Below are positions 22,701-31,048 of a stretch of 33,446 nucleotides of DNA, piece by piece. A program made the position numbers and the translations under genes. Each line of letters begins with the position of its first letter. Position 1 is the first letter of the stretch. Where the stretch lies: positions 1-33,446 of the IMG/VR virus record IMGVR_UViG_3300021599_001808; one strand, 5' to 3'. The notes under the pieces are model-generated. The model was not told where the DNA came from. It saw only the letters and a program-made list of their open reading frames with translations, and ran no database searches. Source of the DNA: a virus.

Positions 22701-25700
22701 AATAAAGTTATTGGTGAATTTAATAACCTTCAATATTCCCAAAATATTGTTGATCTATATCCCCAATTAGATAATGATAATCCAAATGCCAACCCAAATT
22801 CGGCATCTACATTTGCAAAGAGAGCTCCACTGGGTGATGTTGTCACTAATGATCTCAAGAAGAGTATTACAAGAGAGTCTGTTGATAAGTTTGTCAGGGA
22901 TGTTGGTATTGGACAATCAATTGTTGGAGTTTCTACGACATTCTCTTCAGTAACTGCAGGAACGGCAGTAATTACTTTCGGAAGAGAGCACGGATTAAAT
23001 GGAATCACAACTTATACTAGTTTTTCTGGTGGTAGTGGATATACCGCAGGAACTTATTATAACGTAAAACTCAATAATTTTGGATCAACAACTTGGCAAG
23101 GAGCAACTGCAAAAGTTGTAGTGGCAGGAGTATCTAGTTCTGTTATTTCCGTTGATATCACTGCTAGTGGTTCTGGATACACTAACGGACAAGTTCTTGA
23201 GTTTGATTCGACTGTTATCGGTCCTGGCGTAGGAGCAGGAATTACCATCACTTCTGCTGGTATTTCAAATGATATTGGAAATACCATTCAAGTTACTGGT
23301 ATTGGAACAACTTCAGATGGATATTATAGAATTGCTTCTATTCCATCAAGAACACAAGTTTCAGTAGCAGTAACAAATGGTGACCCTAGAATCGTTAGTG
23401 GTCAGTATGTATTAAATATTGGTCCATCTATTCAAATTACATCAACTTCATATAATTCATCTACAGGTATCTCAACATTTACTTGTACAACTGCTCACGG
23501 TTTAGTATTTGGTAATCAATTTAGAGTAATTAATACTTCTAATGTTAATGTTGGTGACTTCTTTGTAGTGGAAAAGGTTAGTGCCACGGTCTTCACGGCA
23601 AAAACCAATGCAGCATTGTCAGTAAATAGTGGTTATGTTCTCAAACACGGTCTATCATCCAATGAAGCAGTAACAGGAGTTGGTGGAGAAAATCTTGGAA
23701 CCAGAGGAATGTTCATATATGATAGTGAGACCACGACACTATCCGCAGATCTCACAGATCAAAGCACCACGATTACAATCCCAATTACCCAATCTCAACT
23801 AGGAAGATTCCCTCTAGGATCATTCATACAGATTGATAACGAGATTATGAGAGTTGCAAGTAAAACTCTCACTGGTGCCGGTAATAATCAACTTGCGGTA
23901 ATTCGTGGTTATTTGGGAACAAGAACACAATCTCACGTAATTGGAACATTAATTAAGAAAATAAAACCACTTCCTATTGAATTCCGTAGACCTTCAATTC
24001 TTCGTGCATCTGGACATACTTTTGAGTATCTTGGATTTGGACCTGGTAACTATTCTACCGGTTTACCACAGGTTCAGGTCAGAGCACTTACTGAGAGAGA
24101 GGCATTCTTATCACAATCACAGCAAAGATCTTGTGGAAGCGTTGTTTATACTGGTATGAATAATGACGGTGACTTCTTCATTGGAAACACCAAATATTCT
24201 GCAACCAGTGGTGAGCAAATTACATTTGGAATTCCTATTCCAACAGTTACAGGAAGAGATCCATCTAGACTTAGTGTTGTATTTGATGAAGTTACAATTA
24301 AAGAGCGTCTAATCGTTGAAGGTGGTAATTCCTCAACAATTCTATCTCAATTTGATGGGCCAGTTAACTTTAATGGTGAAGTTAGATTCAATTCACCATT
24401 AACAATCAATGCATCACTCAGAGTTAATCAAAATGTAAGAGTAGATGGTCAATTCAGAGTTGAAGGTGAGACGGCATTTAATAATACAGCAGATTCTAGC
24501 AGTATAACTACCGGTGCTGTTGTAATCAAAGGCGGTGTTGGTATTGCCAAGACCGTAAATATTGGTGGAAGATTAAATGTTACCAAAATTACTACAATAT
24601 TAGATGAAACTGAATCAACCACAAAAGACAATGGAGCATTTGTAGTTGAAGGTGGAGTTGGTATTGAAAAGAATCTGAATGTTGGTGGCAATACCGCTAT
24701 TACAGGATCTGTTACTGTTACTGGAACTTCTACTTTAGGTGGATTACTTACAGTCAACACTGGTATTGTCCCTGATACTGATGAAGGTGCTTATGTTGGA
24801 ACAGCAGCACTGCCATTCAGTGAAGCTCACATTGGTGAGATTAGAATCGCAGATACAACTGATAATACAATTGATACTGCAACTGGAAACCTAGTTTTAG
24901 ATGCTATTGGTGGAACAGTAAGTGTAACTCCCAATTTTACTGTTACTGGAACTTCTACTTTAGGTGGATTACTTACAGTCAACACAGGTATTGTTCCTGA
25001 TACCGATGAAGGTGCATATATCGGAAGTTCATCCTTACCATTTGCCGAAGCACACATTGGTGAAATTAGAATCGCAAATGATGTCAATAATAATACTATT
25101 GATACTGTTACAGGAAACCTAATTCTAAATTCTACTGGAGGAACAGTAAGTATCACTGACAACTTAACTGTTTCTAATGCTACTACGCTAAATTCAACCC
25201 TCACTGTTGCGGGTACTTCTACTCTTAATGGGACAGTTTCCATTACTGGAGACTTTAGTGTTACCAGAGTTGGTAGTAGTTTAGAATATGGTGATGGTTT
25301 AGAACTTTATAGAAGTGGTGGTGCATATATTGACTTCAAACGATCCACTTCACAAGATTATAATGTAAGACTTGATAATTTTGACTCAGGAGCACTTAAA
25401 CTGACTGGAGCTCTTAATGTTACTGGAGATATTACTGCATTTGCATCTGATGAAAGGTTAAAAACCAATGTCAAACCAATTCGAAATGCTCTGGATAAAG
25501 TATTCGCTTTAAGTGGATTCACGTATAACTTCAATGATATTGGAGAAAAACTTGGTTTCAGTAAAGAAAAGACGCACGTTGGGGTATCAGCACAACAAGT
25601 TCAACTAGTTCTTCCAGAAGCAGTTGTTCCTTGCCCCGCAGATAATAATTATTTAACTGTTAAGTATGAGAAAATAGTTCCACTATTAATTGAAGCAATT

Positions 25701-25748
25701 AAAGAACTCAAAGAAGAAGTTGATCAATTAAAAAGAAAACTAAAGTAA
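19725..25748 (+). CDS. Very large tail-fibre/structural protein with C-terminal S74 chaperone
   Basis: The 2007 residues begin MPLNQLENFIKNTEGRILYV, a conserved start in T4-like cyanophage structural proteins, with GNSLTKPFKTIQRALIESAR at about 36-55, which recalls right-handed beta-helix N-termini. The long middle is beta-rich with several RPHGFSAGTPIKIRGV / RPHNLKTDDIVIVEGV-type units. Near the end, two 75-residue repeats (from about base 24714) carry TGTSTLGGLLTVNTGIVPDT. The last 100 residues (from S1908 in ASDERLKTNV) are an intramolecular chaperone auto-processing domain (Peptidase_S74), with HVGVSAQQVQLVLPEAV and a C-terminal coiled coil. In that family the chaperone trimerises the fibre and then cuts itself off before the Ser, here A1907/S1908. 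Role inferred: long fibre for host binding. Confidence 0.88.
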   Translation: MPLNQLENFIKNTEGRILYVNPNDLDSTDSILNQGNSLTKPFKTIQRALIESARFSYLRGRNNDIVEKTTILLFPGEHLIDNRPGYAIKEEDNTARAVAPNGLDFLARDTLSLNLTSNFDLTQEDNILHKFNSIYGGVVVPRGTSIVGLDLRKIKIRPKYVPNPTDDNVPTSAIFRITGACYFWQFSLFDGDETGLVYTDNTDFSSANRSTPTFSHHKLTCFEYADGVNIPSGYDITDLDMYYAKLTNAYNESSGPGREIPGPDKYPAELFGFAKQRPEWEIVGAFAPDPFRLTSIQAGDGLTPSNVITVITERPHGFSAGTPIKIRGVDIQDYNISTKVQSVDPDDENKFTYVIPFVRSNLPANPSPASASVTIETDTVTGASPYIFNCSLRSVWGMNGLLADGSKASGFRSMVTAQFTAVSLQKDDRAFVKYNPEQRIYEGLNLSAVNGSQLSAQSSSTDNNGVYHLDAEAIYRRGWETSHIKLKNDAFIQIVSVFAIGFNKHFDAESGGDGSITNSNSNFGQYSLAATGYKAEAFLKDDTAYVTSIMTPRAIVSEEEKVDWASLDIGLTTSVSIPNHLYIFGFKNPDVKPPIILQQYRLGAKFGDKVYLDTLTGIGGALSVKEANIFLTNNTPNTSNPGVSNVAEGTQTGEKLFRVSSVVNDTTFNLGLDHRLQTGEKVRIFSDNGDLPEGLVENRLYYIIRVTASSTEVQLASSLTNAQINNPITISGGSNLTIVSRVSDKQPGDFGSPVQYDPVNSNWFINTNSNNSIYTTLQSLGVAGFGTDRTEVTYIKRNPDSRSLDEKLYKMRVVIPKETVNARDPVVGFVLQDSSLTAALNNAEFSKTTLTSSDYNYERNPRYITKASVDGTVVTIISDRPHNLKTDDIVIVEGVTSSTNTEGDPKIGYNGRFVVKQITNANTFTYETTDIFGTVHNPGTFTNNTNVRSVLLPRFKRNDLQSNYFVYRNEVISPFIYNVQDGIYHLYVLNASNKVIGEFNNLQYSQNIVDLYPQLDNDNPNANPNSASTFAKRAPLGDVVTNDLKKSITRESVDKFVRDVGIGQSIVGVSTTFSSVTAGTAVITFGREHGLNGITTYTSFSGGSGYTAGTYYNVKLNNFGSTTWQGATAKVVVAGVSSSVISVDITASGSGYTNGQVLEFDSTVIGPGVGAGITITSAGISNDIGNTIQVTGIGTTSDGYYRIASIPSRTQVSVAVTNGDPRIVSGQYVLNIGPSIQITSTSYNSSTGISTFTCTTAHGLVFGNQFRVINTSNVNVGDFFVVEKVSATVFTAKTNAALSVNSGYVLKHGLSSNEAVTGVGGENLGTRGMFIYDSETTTLSADLTDQSTTITIPITQSQLGRFPLGSFIQIDNEIMRVASKTLTGAGNNQLAVIRGYLGTRTQSHVIGTLIKKIKPLPIEFRRPSILRASGHTFEYLGFGPGNYSTGLPQVQVRALTEREAFLSQSQQRSCGSVVYTGMNNDGDFFIGNTKYSATSGEQITFGIPIPTVTGRDPSRLSVVFDEVTIKERLIVEGGNSSTILSQFDGPVNFNGEVRFNSPLTINASLRVNQNVRVDGQFRVEGETAFNNTADSSSITTGAVVIKGGVGIAKTVNIGGRLNVTKITTILDETESTTKDNGAFVVEGGVGIEKNLNVGGNTAITGSVTVTGTSTLGGLLTVNTGIVPDTDEGAYVGTAALPFSEAHIGEIRIADTTDNTIDTATGNLVLDAIGGTVSVTPNFTVTGTSTLGGLLTVNTGIVPDTDEGAYIGSSSLPFAEAHIGEIRIANDVNNNTIDTVTGNLILNSTGGTVSITDNLTVSNATTLNSTLTVAGTSTLNGTVSITGDFSVTRVGSSLEYGDGLELYRSGGAYIDFKRSTSQDYNVRLDNFDSGALKLTGALNVTGDITAFASDERLKTNVKPIRNALDKVFALSGFTYNFNDIGEKLGFSKEKTHVGVSAQQVQLVLPEAVVPCPADNNYLTVKYEKIVPLLIEAIKELKEEVDQLKRKLK
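24714..25163 (+). repeat. Two 225-bp tandem repeats in the fibre C-terminal part
   Basis: Copies start at 24714 and 24939 with actgttactggaacttctac and encode TVTGTSTLGGLLTVNTGIVP and PFxEAHIGEIRIA. The period is 75 codons, and the first about 60 codons are nearly identical. Confidence 0.85.
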
Positions 25749-25749
25749 G

Positions 25750-26820
25750 ATGGCATTACAATCATCAGGACCAATTTCATTTTCACAAATTTCAGCAGAA
25801 TTTGGTCTTCCTTCTGGAAATAATTTGGGAGCATATCGTATTAGTGTTGATGTTGGTAGCCTTAGTGATTTACCTTTAGATACTAATGTGCCACAATCTG
25901 GATCAATTAAATTTAGTGATTTTTATGGCAAAAAACTCAATGTTGTTGTTGATTTATTTTCTGTATCTAATTTTTCGCAGAGATTGGTTGCTCGTTCTAG
26001 ATATGATCTTAATTCAGTAGTGGTTGTTGGTGGATTTAAATCCAGACCAGCTAGAAGTTCCGGTAGTAAAATTATTGTTAATATTGACAAAACTGTAGCG
26101 TCTATTAAGGGATCAATAAACCATGTGGCAGTAAGAACTGGGCCCTGGGATGCTGATACTCAATTAGAAGTTGAAATAGGACCTAATGGTGTATTATATG
26201 GATCTGGTGGAGACGGTGGTCGCGGAGCCAATGATTTAGAACAATACGCTCCAGGCGGAACCCCAGGATCTAGTGGATTGGGAATCGAGTATCCATCCGC
26301 CATTCGGAATCGTGGATTTATTCAAGCCGGAAGTGGTGGTGGAGGTGGTGGAGGGTGGTCAAATAGAACATCAAGAACAGGATCTATTACTCGTCGTAGA
26401 AGAGAGAACAGATCTCCTGGTACTGGTGGTGGAGGTGGTGCTGGATATCCTGCAGGAAATGGTGGTGCTGGAGGCACTAAAAGCACTGGAAGAGGCACAG
26501 TCGCAGGGACTGCTGGTTCTCCCGGAACTCTTACAACAGGAGGAGCCGGGGGAGTACCTACACTCAAGGATAACGGAGAATTCTACCCTAATATTCGGGG
26601 AGGAGACGGTGGTTCTAATGGAAGTGCAGGAGCGACTGCTGGGAATGGTACTATTGAAACTAAAAGTTATAATAATGACATTCCTATTGGATACGGTGGT
26701 GCCGGTGGATCTAGTGGAAGAGCTATCATCATTTATAATAATGGAAGTGGAACTAGTATTACGAACCTTGGTTCAGGATCTTATACTGGGCCAATAGTTT
26801 ATAACACCAATCCTACATAA
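25750..26820 (+). CDS. Glycine-rich adhesin-like protein (356 aa)
   Basis: The N-terminus MALQSSGPISFSQISAEFGL and SIKFSDFYGKK forms a short anchor seen in several phage tail proteins. After a beta domain, residues 150-330 are extremely glycine-rich (GSGGDGGRGA, GSGGGGGGGW, GTGGGGGAGY, GGAGGSSGRA) and end in RAIIIYNNG. This arrangement is like the polyglycine-II sandwich of T2/S16-type gp38 receptor-binding adhesins and of related phage fibre tips. The gene starts 1 base after the S74-chaperoned fibre, the position gp38 holds relative to gp37. I infer a tip adhesin that sets host range, probably through loops between glycine runs (for example NRTSRTGSITRRRRENRSP). No homology search supports this yet. 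Confidence 0.72.
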   Translation: MALQSSGPISFSQISAEFGLPSGNNLGAYRISVDVGSLSDLPLDTNVPQSGSIKFSDFYGKKLNVVVDLFSVSNFSQRLVARSRYDLNSVVVVGGFKSRPARSSGSKIIVNIDKTVASIKGSINHVAVRTGPWDADTQLEVEIGPNGVLYGSGGDGGRGANDLEQYAPGGTPGSSGLGIEYPSAIRNRGFIQAGSGGGGGGGWSNRTSRTGSITRRRRENRSPGTGGGGGAGYPAGNGGAGGTKSTGRGTVAGTAGSPGTLTTGGAGGVPTLKDNGEFYPNIRGGDGGSNGSAGATAGNGTIETKSYNNDIPIGYGGAGGSSGRAIIIYNNGSGTSITNLGSGSYTGPIVYNTNPT

Positions 26821-26826
26821 TAAATA
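26819..26826 (+). promoter_or_regulatory. Late promoter-like AATAAATA
   Basis: A 7/8 match to TATAAATA that overlaps the stop codon of the glycine-rich gene, 19 bases before ATG 26846. Weak but well placed. Confidence 0.5.
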
Positions 26827-26845
26827 ATTAAAAATACCATATAAA

Positions 26846-28984
26846 ATGGCAAATATAAGAAAAAGTTTTAACTTTAGAAATGGTGTTCAAGTTGATGAAG
26901 ATAATTTAATTGTTAATTCTGTTGGACTTGTGGGAATTGGCACATCCGTTCCTACCGAATCTCTAGATGTTAGAGGAACTGCAAGAGTTGTTGGTCTTAT
27001 GACCGCAACGCAAATTAATTCTCCTAGTGCAGTCATTTCTGGTGTTGCAACGATTGGGATACTATCTGCAGCAAATATTTCCCTTAATTCTGGAATTATA
27101 ACTTCAACCAATATTTCTGGATTGGTCACTTATTATGGTGATGGTGGAAAATTATTAAATCTTCCAACTTCACAATGGGTAGACGTCGATAGTGGATTTG
27201 GATATACCAGCATATATGCAGCAGGAAATGTTGGAATCAATACAAATTATCCATATTCATCCTTCCAAGTTGGTGGAAATCCAATCAATCAAAAAGGTGT
27301 AGGAATTAATTCTGGTGGAGATATTAATGCAACTGGAATTGTTACCGCATATGAATTTGTTGGGTTCGGAACAAATATAGAAGGACTAGATGGTGCAAAT
27401 ATTACTACAGGAACAATAAGTGCGAATAGACTACCAACAATTGATAGTAGTGTCTTAGCACAAAGTATAAGTGTTTCTGGAATTATTACTGCACAAGGAG
27501 GATTTTCTGGTAATTTAACCGGTAATATTAATTCTTCTGGAGTATCTACAATAGCAAATCTCCAGAATACTCAGATTAATTCTGGAATTATTACTGCACA
27601 AAATAAGTTTTCTGGATTACTTGAAGGAACTGTAGTAGGAAGTCTAAATTCCTCCGGAGTATCCACAATAGCAAATCTTCAGAATACTCAGATTAATTCT
27701 GGAATTATTACTGCACAAAATAAGTTTTCTGGGTTATTGGAAGGAAATGTAATTTCTTCTGGAGTATCGACATTTTTTGAAATTAATTCTACCCAAATCA
27801 CAAATACTGGTTTTATTACTGCCAGTTATTTTAGTGGTGGATTGATTGGAATTTCTTCCTTTGCCAGAGATTTAACATCTAATGCAAATATTGATATTTA
27901 CAATGTTGTAACCGATACACTCACTTCAGGAATAGCAACAATTTCCAGTAGGTTGAGAGTTTCTGGAAATATTGGGATTAATACTGATTCTCCACAAAGT
28001 AATATCCATATTTTTAGTGATTCAGGATCAAGACTACAGATTACTGGAACTGAATCTACAGTAATTGTTGGTAGTGCTTTAACACCAACATCGAATAGTG
28101 GCGGTATTAAATTTGGAAATACTGCAGGAATATATCCATATAGTACGATAAAATCTCTAGACATCTTCAATTATGATTTAGGTAATTTGAATTATTACCT
28201 AAATTATGGAGTTGGTAATTTAGGTACAGGAAGTTTTAACTGGATAGATGGGCAAGATGCCTCAACAACTTTAATGACTTTAACTTATGATGGAAATCTT
28301 GGTATTGGTGATACGAACCCAACTAAAAAACTTCAGGTTGTAGGAGACGCAGAGATTGTAGGAAATATTGATGTAGATACACTTAATGTAACAGGAGATA
28401 TTACCTCTATTGGAGCTGGAACTAGTTCAAGTGTAGAAACATTATATGTTTATGGAGGTTTACCTGCAATTTTGGGGCAGGATGGAGGTCAACTTATTAT
28501 TCCACAAACAAATCAGAATTTAGATATTACTTCTGGAGTTTCAACCTTTTTCACTGCTTTTTTTGGTGACAAAATAGCAATTGGAAATACTAATCCTAGA
28601 GAGTTATTACATATAGGTTCTCAATCATTTTCATTAACTCCTGAGGATCCAAATGACGCAATTGATGCTCTTGTAATGAATGGTACTGGTATTGGAATTG
28701 GAAGAACTGATATAAGATTTGATTTGGGAATTGATTGTCTACAATTTGGTGCAATTTTTGAATCAGTTGGAATAGGAACCACGAATGCAGAAAATCCACC
28801 AGGAAATAAGTTTTATGTTAATGGTCCTAGCATTGTTAATGGAAATACTAGAGTTTCCGGAATTTTGACTTCAACTAATGGATTTACAAGTGGTATTGGA
28901 ACAGCAGTACAGATTAGTACAATTGGAAATCAATTAATATTTACAGTTCCTGGAGTTGGAACTACCAGTCTAACATTATTTTAA
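26846..28984 (+). CDS. Repetitive tail-fibre-like protein (712 aa)
   Basis: It begins MANIRKSFNFRNGVQVDEDN, the NFRNG.QVDEDNL motif common at cyanophage fibre starts, then VGLVGIGTSVPTESLDVRGT. It is built of short beta repeats, SGIITAxxFSG and ISSGVST, with two long units of 39 residues (NSSGVSTIANLQNTQINSGI and ITAQNKFSGLLEG, from bases 27530 and 27647). Fibre linkers such as GNIGINTDSPQSN, LGIGDTNPTKKL and SVGIGTTNAENPPGN follow, and the end is VPGVGTTSLTLF. It has no S74 domain. It lies 25 bases after the glycine-rich gene and is the last structural gene before the oxygenase cassette. Role inferred: fibre or fibre shaft. Confidence 0.78.
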   Translation: MANIRKSFNFRNGVQVDEDNLIVNSVGLVGIGTSVPTESLDVRGTARVVGLMTATQINSPSAVISGVATIGILSAANISLNSGIITSTNISGLVTYYGDGGKLLNLPTSQWVDVDSGFGYTSIYAAGNVGINTNYPYSSFQVGGNPINQKGVGINSGGDINATGIVTAYEFVGFGTNIEGLDGANITTGTISANRLPTIDSSVLAQSISVSGIITAQGGFSGNLTGNINSSGVSTIANLQNTQINSGIITAQNKFSGLLEGTVVGSLNSSGVSTIANLQNTQINSGIITAQNKFSGLLEGNVISSGVSTFFEINSTQITNTGFITASYFSGGLIGISSFARDLTSNANIDIYNVVTDTLTSGIATISSRLRVSGNIGINTDSPQSNIHIFSDSGSRLQITGTESTVIVGSALTPTSNSGGIKFGNTAGIYPYSTIKSLDIFNYDLGNLNYYLNYGVGNLGTGSFNWIDGQDASTTLMTLTYDGNLGIGDTNPTKKLQVVGDAEIVGNIDVDTLNVTGDITSIGAGTSSSVETLYVYGGLPAILGQDGGQLIIPQTNQNLDITSGVSTFFTAFFGDKIAIGNTNPRELLHIGSQSFSLTPEDPNDAIDALVMNGTGIGIGRTDIRFDLGIDCLQFGAIFESVGIGTTNAENPPGNKFYVNGPSIVNGNTRVSGILTSTNGFTSGIGTAVQISTIGNQLIFTVPGVGTTSLTLF
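27530..27747 (+). repeat. 117-bp-period direct repeats in the fibre gene
   Basis: Bases 27530-27630 and 27647-27747 are nearly identical over 101 bases, with third-position changes, and encode the same 33-residue segment. The 117-bp spacing keeps frame (39 codons). Confidence 0.87.
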
Positions 28985-29004
28985 TCTTTTATAACTGTGT
29001 TAAA

Positions 29005-29031
29005 TAATGTAGAAAGAATCTTTCTACATTA
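29005..29031 (+). terminator. Long AT-rich hairpin, possible terminator
   Basis: A perfect 12-bp inverted repeat (TAATGTAGAAAG / CTTTCTACATTA) with a 3-base loop lies between the fibre gene and the oxygenase cassette. No long T-tract follows, so termination may be partial, or the structure may protect or process RNA. Confidence 0.5.
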
Positions 29032-29055
29032 ATATATTACTATTATCACAATAAT

Positions 29056-29742
29056 ATGAGCAATGATGAACAATTGAAAATATATGCTGAACCAATCACA
29101 TCTTTATATTATATAAAATTAAAGATGCCTGATGATTTATTATTGAAAATAAATCAAGACATAGACTATTTGATTTTAAATAAAGAAGAATTTCAAAAAT
29201 GGAATAAAAAATTAGCTGGAAATATTGAAGAAGAGTATAAACTTTCAGATGAAACATTTTCACTTTTAGAAAATTTTTTCATTGAAGTTGCTCAAAACTA
29301 CTTTCTTGTATTGGAAGATGAAACATTAAATCCCACCAAAAAATGGGATCACGCCGAGGGATTTTTTGATAAGCAGGTATCATACACTCTAGAAAGTTTA
29401 TGGGTTAATTTACAAAAAAAATATGAATTTAATCCAATTCATACACATTCTGGAGATTATTCTTTTGTAATATGGATTCGCATACCTTACAATTTAGAAG
29501 ATGAATTAAATTTACATAATTCCAAAAATGCGAACCAACCTTGTAACTCACTTTTTGAATTTCATTTTCTTGCAGCTTCTGGGGATATACAATCCCTACC
29601 ATTAAAAGTCGATAAAAATTGGGAAGGAACTATGGTAATGTTTCCATCTTGGCTTAATCATAGTGTCTATCCTTTTTACACTTCAGATGATTATCGCATT
29701 TCAATTTCAGGCAACATAAATGTTAATATAGGTGATACATGA
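29056..29742 (+). CDS. 2OG-Fe(II) oxygenase family protein, first of three
   Basis: The protein matches the pattern of phage and marine 2OG-Fe(II) oxygenases of the 2OG-FeII_Oxy_5 type: NPIHTHSGDYSFVIWIRIPY (H129 and H131, residues 126-145), then GTMVMFPSWLNHSVYPF (H202) and DDYRISISGNI (R214, the probable 2OG-binding residue). The double-stranded beta-helix core lies in residues 105-225. The first 100 residues are helical and may bind the substrate. In the family these enzymes hydroxylate or demethylate proteins, nucleic acids or small molecules. It starts 71 bases after the last fibre gene and overlaps the next oxygenase by ATGA, so it belongs to a three-gene cassette. Which metal ligands are used (H129 or H131) is inference. 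Confidence 0.75.
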   Translation: MSNDEQLKIYAEPITSLYYIKLKMPDDLLLKINQDIDYLILNKEEFQKWNKKLAGNIEEEYKLSDETFSLLENFFIEVAQNYFLVLEDETLNPTKKWDHAEGFFDKQVSYTLESLWVNLQKKYEFNPIHTHSGDYSFVIWIRIPYNLEDELNLHNSKNANQPCNSLFEFHFLAASGDIQSLPLKVDKNWEGTMVMFPSWLNHSVYPFYTSDDYRISISGNINVNIGDT

Positions 29743-30404
29743 GTAACATAAAAAAAACATACGAAGATTCAACAAGAATTCCACTTTTTCCAATTTCTTA
29801 TTTTCATAGTAAAGTTGAAAATAATGAAGAAATTAAGAATCTTTTAGTTTCTAAAATACTTAAAGATTCCGAAGAACTTCCGATTCCTGAAGGATGGTTT
29901 ACCAATAAATTAAAAACATCTTTTTCAGGAGAAAAACCTGGAAAAGAGATATTCTTTGGTGAGGATAATACGTATCAGTCTATTTTACAAGAAAAATATG
30001 CAAAATGTCTTGACAGTTTTTTTGATTTTAATTATCGCATAATGATAGATGAAATATGGTATAACTGTTATACTGATGGAGAATATCAAGAAGAGCACGA
30101 CCATTTAAGCAGTCCATTCAATAATATTCATTTTTCGTGTATACATTTTCTATCTTTTGATAAGAATATTCATAGACCCCCAAAATTTAAGGATCCATTA
30201 GACCAACTTAGAACTATATCATTGGAAATGAATAGAAATAATTACCAACCATATTACTATCCAGATATTGAGGAGGGAGACTTTATAATGTTTCCTTCAT
30301 ATCTTCGCCATTCTGTTGAACCCTGCGTGTATAGTGTGGACTATCCCAGAATTACAATTGCAATGAATATACAAGTTTTAGAATATGGAGGAAATTTGGA
30401 ATGA
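29739..30404 (+). CDS. 2OG-Fe(II) oxygenase-like protein, second of three
   Basis: This 221-residue protein keeps the same core as its neighbour though the sequence differs: YQEEHDHLSSPF (H120, D121, H122, residues 117-128), GDFIMFPSYLRHSVEP (H191) and YPRITIAMNIQ (R204). The first metal site has HDH, which fits an HxH or HxD arrangement. A long insert of about 50 residues (residues 140-175, KNIHRPPKFKDPL and so on) lies between the first ligand and the second. The gene overlaps the preceding stop in ATGA and is itself overlapped by the third oxygenase, so translation is coupled. The substrate is unknown. Assignment to the 2OG superfamily rests on the motif pattern only. Confidence 0.7.
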   Translation: MSNIKKTYEDSTRIPLFPISYFHSKVENNEEIKNLLVSKILKDSEELPIPEGWFTNKLKTSFSGEKPGKEIFFGEDNTYQSILQEKYAKCLDSFFDFNYRIMIDEIWYNCYTDGEYQEEHDHLSSPFNNIHFSCIHFLSFDKNIHRPPKFKDPLDQLRTISLEMNRNNYQPYYYPDIEEGDFIMFPSYLRHSVEPCVYSVDYPRITIAMNIQVLEYGGNLE

Positions 30405-30991
30405 GTATTAATGTTTATGATAATTTTTTCTCTGAAGAAGACCATAATTATATCATAGAATACTGCAAAAATGCATCATATTATTATGGAGAATATGACA
30501 ACGATCCTGATATTTTTGATGAGAAATATTGTACCGGTCTTGTACATGAAGTGTACCATTACACCGACAAATCTCCGCTAAAGGAAAAGACTTACCAACC
30601 AGGTGGAGGGCACAATAAATTTATAAATCAGCGTAAAATGTTTGATTTGTTTTCCAATTCTATTGAACAAAAATTTCCAAACTTCAAAACTGAAGATATG
30701 ACAAGATTTTATATAAATTGTTTCGCTCCTTCAGAAAATCCATATTTCCATACGGATGGGCAAGTTGGAACTACATTTCTATATTATCCAAATTTATCTT
30801 GGGATTTAGATGATGGAGGAGAAACTCAATTTGTTATTGCAAACGAATTATATGGTGTTCTACCAATTCCAAATAGAATGATTTATTTTGATGCTAATAT
30901 TTTCCACAAAGCAACTCCATTTAGGAACAAACATCGTTTTTCTGTCGCAGTAAAATATAATATACATAATAGTCCTGAATGGAAGGATTGA
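30401..30991 (+). CDS. 2OG-Fe(II) oxygenase, prolyl-4-hydroxylase-like, third of three
   Basis: The clearest of the three: NPYFHTDGQVGTTFLYYPN (H117-x-D119, residues 113-131), DDGGETQFV in the core, NRMIYFDANIFHKATPF (H169) and NKHRFSVAVKY (R179) give the classic HxD...H...R order of prolyl-4-hydroxylase-like enzymes. The N-terminus (NVYDNFFSEEDHNYIIEYC) is also the usual start of that family. In known members the enzyme hydroxylates proline or other residues in proteins, or small molecules. The gene overlaps the previous one in ATGA and ends just before a sigma70 promoter. Because it sits beside fibre genes, a structural protein is one possible substrate; this is inference. Confidence 0.82.
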   Translation: MSINVYDNFFSEEDHNYIIEYCKNASYYYGEYDNDPDIFDEKYCTGLVHEVYHYTDKSPLKEKTYQPGGGHNKFINQRKMFDLFSNSIEQKFPNFKTEDMTRFYINCFAPSENPYFHTDGQVGTTFLYYPNLSWDLDDGGETQFVIANELYGVLPIPNRMIYFDANIFHKATPFRNKHRFSVAVKYNIHNSPEWKD

Positions 30992-30992
30992 C

Positions 30993-31021
30993 TTGACAGA
31001 ATCCTAAAATACCACTAGAAT
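30993..31021 (+). promoter_or_regulatory. Sigma70 promoter before the split methyltransferase
   Basis: TTGACA (30993-30998), a 17-base spacer and TAGAAT (31016-31021), 27 bases before ATG 31049. It starts a separate transcript right at the end of the oxygenase cassette, in host-type rather than late-type style. Confidence 0.85.
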
Positions 31022-31048
31022 ATGCTTTGTGAGCGTTGAAGATAACCT

